This document shows positions 59,076 through 64,000 of a DNA stretch of 64,000 bases, piece by piece (the first letter of the stretch is position 1; the number at the start of each line of letters is the position of its first letter). The stretch covers positions 45,014,791-45,078,790 of the forward strand of contig NW_019211456.1 of assembly GCF_002443255.2 (NCBI RefSeq), in the 5' to 3' direction. Source of the stretch: Varroa destructor. Its lineage: Eukaryota > Arthropoda > Arachnida > Mesostigmata > Varroidae. The notes beneath the pieces were generated by a model. It was given only the letters and a program-made list of their open reading frames with translations, was not told the DNA's origin and did no database searches. The position numbers and the translations under genes are program-made.

Positions 59076-61144
59076 GTTAGTACTGATCTCACCCCCTCTA
59101 GTGGCGAAATTTTTACAAGATGTTGTCCTAACGGTAGTGTGAAAGATTTTCATGTGTAGCACGTTTTATTGTTCGTATACCGAAACAGACAATCCACACA
59201 TGTGTTCCGTTGCTTTCCGCAGAAATAATATTTCAATGTGTGCGTGTCAGTCAATGAGGCGTCCTATAAAGCTAAACCGCATAATCTTCTTCGAGGCCAT
59301 TTTCAGTTCTACGAATAGTCACTTCATTGTTTCGTATGATTTAGGATTTACCTCTGATAATCATACATGTTTTTGATTTTCTAGTATCTACTATGGCACG
59401 CTCATAGCTCTCTATTTGGACACTTATTTCAAGTCATTTAGCCTCAGATACCTTGGTGCGGGAAGACTCTATAGTATGTGTATGTGTGTGATTAAGTTTC
59501 GAAAGCGGTCGTTCCGGTCTGGGCTGTGTTAGGCTGTCGCACCTACACGTGCTACGATATATTTTACCAATAACAGTATGTTTTCTATTATCTAATAGAG
59601 TTTTTCTTGATCCGCATATCTATTACAGAGAAGGTGACCTTAGCAAATTTTCTGCTGGTGGTCAAACTTTTAAGTTTTGTATTATTTTACCACGGAACGG
59701 TGCGGGTATCTAAGACGATATCGTATCTGGCTAAATGTATCTGCGTGATAAAAATTGTCTTTACATATCCGGAAATATATGTGGCAAATGGAGAATTGTA
59801 TTGCTTTTATATTGGTGAATACATACACTGTTGTTTATGAGATGGTATATATTAGCATAGGTCTGGGCAAAATCGGGTTGAGCTTTGTGCGCATGGAACC
59901 AGCAAGTCGTCTTTTTGCCCTGACTATCCCAGCACGTGTGTAAGTAGAAGACTGATAACAACAAACGTACAATTGTACCCATTGAGAAACGTTGTTGTAC
60001 TTTGTGCGATATTGCTTTTGGTAGTTTGCATTCAAGTGGATTAGTACGTTTCACAAATAGGCTTAAAATTACGTGCCTTAAATTTGGCCTAAACAATCAG
60101 TTTTCCACGAGCGGAGCTATTGTTTCTCGCGTACGAGTTTCGTCGATTATATATGACTAGGCCGTTTCTTACCTCTTCATCTGGACAAAAAATCTAAAAG
60201 GTGTTTGTGTGACTTTTGGCTAGAAGGCGATAATGGCCATCGGTGCTAATAACCTTGACCGTAGAAGCTTAGTATCCATATATCAGCGTCAGTTTACAGT
60301 TTATAGGCATTCGAATATATCATTAAACGCTTGAAGTTAATATAGAGATCGTCACGAGAGCTGACCCTAAATACCTACGTATAAACATGAAGTCTCGTCT
60401 TTTGGATACTCCTAAAATCTCTATAGATTTTACGCTCGTGAATACGCTTACAAATTTTAACACATGGTTTAATGGAAGAGAAATTTTTCAAATCACCAGA
60501 GCGATATGAGGCTCAGGAGGTGCTTAATCGGATAGTTGCACGGTATATGTTGTCAGGGCTTTTCGAGAGAGGCTAAAAGATAACAGGAAATCTAAGGTCC
60601 CATGTTTTCATCGCCAGATCGTACTGATAGTGATAAAGCAAATGTAGTAACCATCATGCTTTTACGCGTCGACTAATACAGGTTGCGCATAATCTATAAC
60701 CTCCAGGGACACAAAGCTCTCAAAGATCAAAACTCTTCGACTGGCCATCGCCTATATTAGCTACCTGGAAGAGTTACTCCGGTCGGAGCGACCCTGCGAA
60801 ATTCAAGAAGGATGTGGCTTCGAGGGAAGCGATGAAGAAGATTTTTGTGACGACAACAAGGTAAGCCCATAACACGTTTATTACTCTAAATATGTCGTAT
60901 TTAGTTTAAAGTATATAAGGTTATTAAGATATACAAAAGCGTTTGTAACACTGATTCTCTAGGGTCCTCTAAATATAAGTTAGATAATATGTACGTTTTT
61001 CGCTTTTCCTCTTCTTAGCCGGATTGCGGCCTCCGAAACCGAACGCGCACAGGATGGCCTCATCAAGTCTGGGCTGCTGAATTCTCCCCGTCTGCCGACA
61101 AGGCGATTGCCGCAAAGGGTACGGCCCGTCTCGAGCGCTGCTAA
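58951..61144 (+). CDS. Hand: Hand-family bHLH transcription factor (3 exons, 134 aa)
   Basis: Exons 58,951-59,075, 60,707-60,860 and 61,019-61,144 join in phase (2, then 0) to 134 codons plus stop. Residues 17-41 are the basic region and helix 1 (RKERRRTHSINSAFGRLRSH, then IPNVP). Residues 43-67 are the loop end and helix 2 (DTKLSKIKTLRLAIAYISYL, EELL). RKERRRTxSINSAF and DTKLSKIKTLRLA are diagnostic of Hand over Twist or Ptf1a. An acidic Cys-containing middle (72-93) leads to RTRTGWPHQVWAAEF, the counterpart of the vertebrate HAND tail RTGWPQHVWALEL. Hand proteins dimerise with E-proteins, bind E-boxes and act in heart, visceral muscle and blood-cell development. The N terminus is short and lacks the usual KRRxTAN before the basic region, so an upstream exon may be missing (an acceptor-like CTGACAG ends at 58,941). 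Poly(A) signal at 61,374. Confidence 0.92.
59080..60700. other. Hand intron 1
   Basis: 1,631 bp, GT-AG, with branch-like CTAAT at 60,673-60,677 and a short pyrimidine tract. No conserved coding exon is visible inside; frames at 59,607-60,096 lack motifs. Confidence 0.7.
60707..60860 (+). CDS. Hand: Hand exon with loop end and helix 2
   Basis: Acceptor AACCTCCAG, donor AACAAG|GTAAGC, phase 2 in and 0 out. Residues 42 (split) to 93. Confidence 0.92.
61019..61144 (+). CDS. Hand: Hand terminal exon
   Basis: Acceptor CCTCTTCTTAG, phase 0. Residues 94-134, carrying GWPHQVWAAEF and an Ala-rich end ARLERC before TAA. Confidence 0.88.
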   Translation, partial: PDCGLRNRTRTGWPHQVWAAEFSPSADKAIAAKGTARLERC

Positions 61145-61192
61145 AAGAACCCATTTTCAATAACGCTTCGCCAGAGCGACGGATATTTTCAG

Positions 61193-61261
61193 CTGAGATA
61201 AATGCGTATCTGTCGGATAATGCGCAGCAGGGATATCTGTGGCTATTGGTCAAATCTGCGT
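61193..61261 (+). CDS. Exon-like segment just after the Hand stop
   Basis: Acceptor ATATTTTCAG and donor GCGT|GTAAGT bracket 69 bp with one open frame, EINAYLSDNAQQGYLWLLVK, phase 1 in and 1 out. It could belong to an alternative transcript or a separate downstream gene. Support is the two splice sites and 22 codons. Confidence 0.22.
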
Positions 61262-61373
61262 GTAAGTGAAAACAATAATAGTACTCATACAATCATCAAT
61301 GAAAAAGAGAAGTTTATAAAAAATTTAGTAAAGCTTTGTAGATTAAAATCGAAAATTGGTGTGTTAACATGGA

Positions 61374-61379
61374 AATAAA
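61374..61379 (+). terminator. Hand: AATAAA polyadenylation signal for Hand
   Basis: AATAAA 230 bp past the Hand stop codon. Confidence 0.4.
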
Positions 61380-62309
61380 TTCACAAATACCCGATCTGAC
61401 ACTCAGACTTATGCACAACGGTTTAAAAGAGTATTCATTGACCACTGCATATCAGGATAACATTGCATGACCTACTTAAACATATACCTAGTTAGGTAAC
61501 ACCGTTTCCTTTGATAGCCTAAATATATACTTAATACTTACCTATTTATCAGTGCTGCTATTTCAATATGTAGGAAGCGTTTCGAAGCTGAAAGCGGTAG
61601 TCGATGTCACGACTGCCCAATTATTAAGCTATTAAAATGTAGTAAATTACTATAGTTTATAATTTCATACTCGATGTTCGTGTCTGCATTGGTAAAAACT
61701 GAGTATGGGGTCAATTAGCTCAGGATTCGTACCCGAATAGAGCGTTGGTGCCCCCTCCAAGTATAAAGAAAGCCGACGAAGCTTATTCATTTGTTGTTAA
61801 GGCTCCGATTGTACCGGTTTCAATACTTGTAGCATAAAGGTATCGTGATTTACTGGATATTTTATTCCATCCCGCAGTGAACGGCAGGAGTAGTTTCTAC
61901 AGGGCCCTTAAATAAACAGACGCAAAAAATTATTCGGGTAACCCGAAGTCAAAATTCCCGGAACAAAGAATTGTGTTTGCTCAAATCTGTCTTATATTGC
62001 GTTCTCGTTTTAGATAGATTCCAAAAACATTTACTTGTCTAGTGAAATGACATAGACCGGGAATTCTCAGGAGTACGAACCTCGGTGCTAATCCCGTTGG
62101 TAATATACAAGTCGATGGGGTCTCGCACTTCAACACTGCTAATAAATTACTATTTCTGACTTCTAGGCCGGCACCATAAACCTTATACCAGCTAATCTGA
62201 AAATTTCCATTATAGTAAGGTTCATGGATAGTTCTTCACGCAACCGACGCCCATATTTTGTTTCTGTAATTAAATGTGCATATATTTTGAATACTTGAAA
62301 CATTTTTAG

Positions 62310-62429
62310 GCGTATTTATGTATGAAGTCTCAAACGTACAGACCTATGACAAATTTAGACGCGACTAAATTGTACGACGAAAACTCGTACGAGACCTACC
62401 GCTGGCTCTACAGCCGACTTCAAGATAAG
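62310..62429 (+). CDS. Exon-like segment with GC-AG donor
   Basis: After ACATTTTTAG, 120 bp stay open in the frame AYLCMKSQTYRPMTNLDATK ... YETYRWLYSRLQDK up to AAG|GCAAGT, the standard form of a GC donor. A second frame (VFMYEVSNVQTYDKFRRD, then stop) is in the phase that would follow the segment at 61,193-61,261. I do not recognise either product. Confidence 0.25.
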
Positions 62430-62439
62430 GCAAGTTCGA

Positions 62440-64000
62440 ATAGGTTCTGTGAGGGATAAATGAAGCGCCGTGACGCTTACTAATATTGATTATTATTTGG
62501 GTACACTAGCTTCAATAAAGCCGTTTATATACGTTTGAGTATTAAAAACGTTTCGAAATTCTGTACGAGGCATGCAGCATGGCTGCGCTGATACATTCGC
62601 TGCCCCCATATAACTATAATGCATACTCATTCGAAATTTAATGAATTGAAGTTTGTAGACACAATGCATAAGACTTATGGTGATCGAAAATATCGAGTAT
62701 GATCGTGACTGTTGTCAACCGAGTAACTTATATACAGTGATTTAGTTAAATCACATTACCGCAGTATGTAACAATTTGCCCTCTGTAAAATCTCTATGTA
62801 GTATTTACACTACGATACTTTAATTTAAAGGTCGACTAGAGGTGTGCCCAAGTTGTTGATATTACATTCAACTTCAAAAAGTGCGAACCGTCACCGGACG
62901 TAATATAGTCTCTTTGTCTAGCTTGTTGAAAACTACAGAGTTTTTTTTTTTTTTCGTAATACTAAAACGTGTATAACAGGCAAGGTATTCGGAATTTCAC
63001 AAAATAACACAAGCAATGACATTAAAAGACTCAGTCACAGGGTGGTCTTGAGCGATTTCGGACCTATGTTTCTTCGAACTATTGGCTTAATGGTAGGCTC
63101 GGTGCATAATCTATCTTCTTGCACGTGTCACAAGCAAGATTTCATGGACTTCAAAAACCATGGGGATATTTTTCGTCGCATTAGAAAAACTATTGAGCTA
63201 ACCAAATGTTAGTCCGTGTCAGTGAAGATAAGTACTAGCCGAGCTATCAAATTTTATTGAAGCTTGAAAATAAGATTAGACGATACCGAATGATATTATC
63301 GAAGCTTTTGAAGATGCTATTGCTGACGATATCGGGGTTCGCCAAGGTTTTCAGTCTTCTTTATTAATTAATGCTTTCAGACGACAGTTAAGGTCACCGT
63401 TTATGAGTGTACCGTCCTCTCTGGGCTGAGCTAGACACAGCCTAAAAGGAAATTATTGCGTACGTGAGAGGTCTTATTTTTTTTTTGGGAATAGTGTTTT
63501 ATCAGCATTCCGTTCTAGTACTGCGAGTTGGATGCGAGACTAGATAAACTAATAGCGTTTTAAGGGAGTCCCAAGAGAAAATCTTCTTTAGATAAAGTAA
63601 AGAAAAGCGGGCGCTTGCATCGTTCCCATACGTACATTATCTAACGCAGTTTTTTATCAGTGAATTAATAGACTTAACCTGAAGGTTAACTACGATCAAC
63701 AAACATCAATAAGAATAATAATAGAGGCTGCTACTTTTGCCATTATGATGGCTAAATCTCGTAACAAGGTAGTAGTATAGCGTGTCTAAGACGACAGTAT
63801 GGTGCCGATATTAGATGATTCAGCTAAAGATTGGGTAAGATTTATTAGATGAAATTATAAGCGTCATTATTTCGACCAGCGAATCTACAAACCCGACGGG
63901 TGATTTCATTAAACACGTATTTCTAAGATCATTATTCCACCGCGGACCTTGACGATTGTGAACGCTCGGATAGAGTAGAGCCGATGGAATCATAGTACTA
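62440..64000. other. Non-coding stretch to the window edge
   Basis: No recognised gene. Poly-T tracts at about 62,941-62,955 and 63,477-63,487. The frames are short and motif-free. Confidence 0.5.

Noticed and set aside
60969..61292. 107-codon minus frame over the Hand terminal exon
   Set aside because: Shadow of the Hand coding exon, which has clear family similarity on the plus strand.
61709..61770. tRNA-like string TTAGCTCAGG...TAGAGCGTTGG
   Set aside because: Resembles an A box, but the D-arm spacing is too long and no B box, anticodon arm or acceptor stem can be drawn.

Overview
The window reads as animal nuclear DNA, most likely from an arthropod. It is AT-rich, genes are far apart, introns are 44 bp to several kb with ordinary GT-AG ends, polyadenylation signals are AATAAA-like, and transposon remains are scattered through it. 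A mite or tick is a reasonable guess, but nothing in the sequence proves it. I see no bacterial operons, rRNA, confident tRNA genes or CRISPR arrays.

Four protein genes stand out. (1) Minus strand 11,708-11,995: an intronless 95-aa ribonuclease kappa (RNASEK) homologue with two membrane helices. (2) Minus strand 32,484-33,932: an intronless 482-aa MBOAT lysophospholipid acyltransferase of the MBOAT1/2 type, with both catalytic residues (Asn327, His360) and a probable intron in its 5' UTR. (3) Minus strand 42,851-53,061: an eleven-exon gene, assembled here from splice sites whose phases all agree, for a 683-aa protein. It has a signal peptide and then seven copies, plus a truncated eighth, of a roughly 85-residue module I do not recognise. 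This is the best candidate for an undescribed system. (4) Plus strand 58,951-61,144: a three-exon Hand-type bHLH transcription factor whose bHLH domain is split by a 1.6-kb intron in the loop and which keeps the Hand C-terminal Trp-Pro...Val-Trp tail.

By region: 1-8.7 kb is mostly non-coding and contains a decayed non-LTR retrotransposon (4.15-5.64 kb, minus) and a Tc1-like scrap (7.46 kb). At 8.78-9.65 kb there is a GC-rich promoter-like stretch with an E2F consensus and a probable 3'-terminal exon. 12-32 kb is a gene desert with a tRNA-like SINE (22.3 kb), one candidate exon (24.3 kb) and mariner remnants (27.2 and 30.1 kb). 34-42 kb carries a pre-miRNA-like hairpin (34.4 kb), a possible membrane-spanning exon (35.5 kb), a recent 37-bp tandem duplication (37.1 kb) and decayed Ty3/Gypsy-like pol pieces (39-41 kb). 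The repeat-protein gene fills 42.8-53.1 kb. Candidate exons and GC-rich sequence lead to Hand, and two further unexplained exon-like segments lie after it.

The genes do not form a pathway. Two are housekeeping-type membrane proteins (endosomal acidification/RNA turnover and phospholipid remodelling), one is a developmental regulator, and one encodes an unclassified secreted repeat protein.
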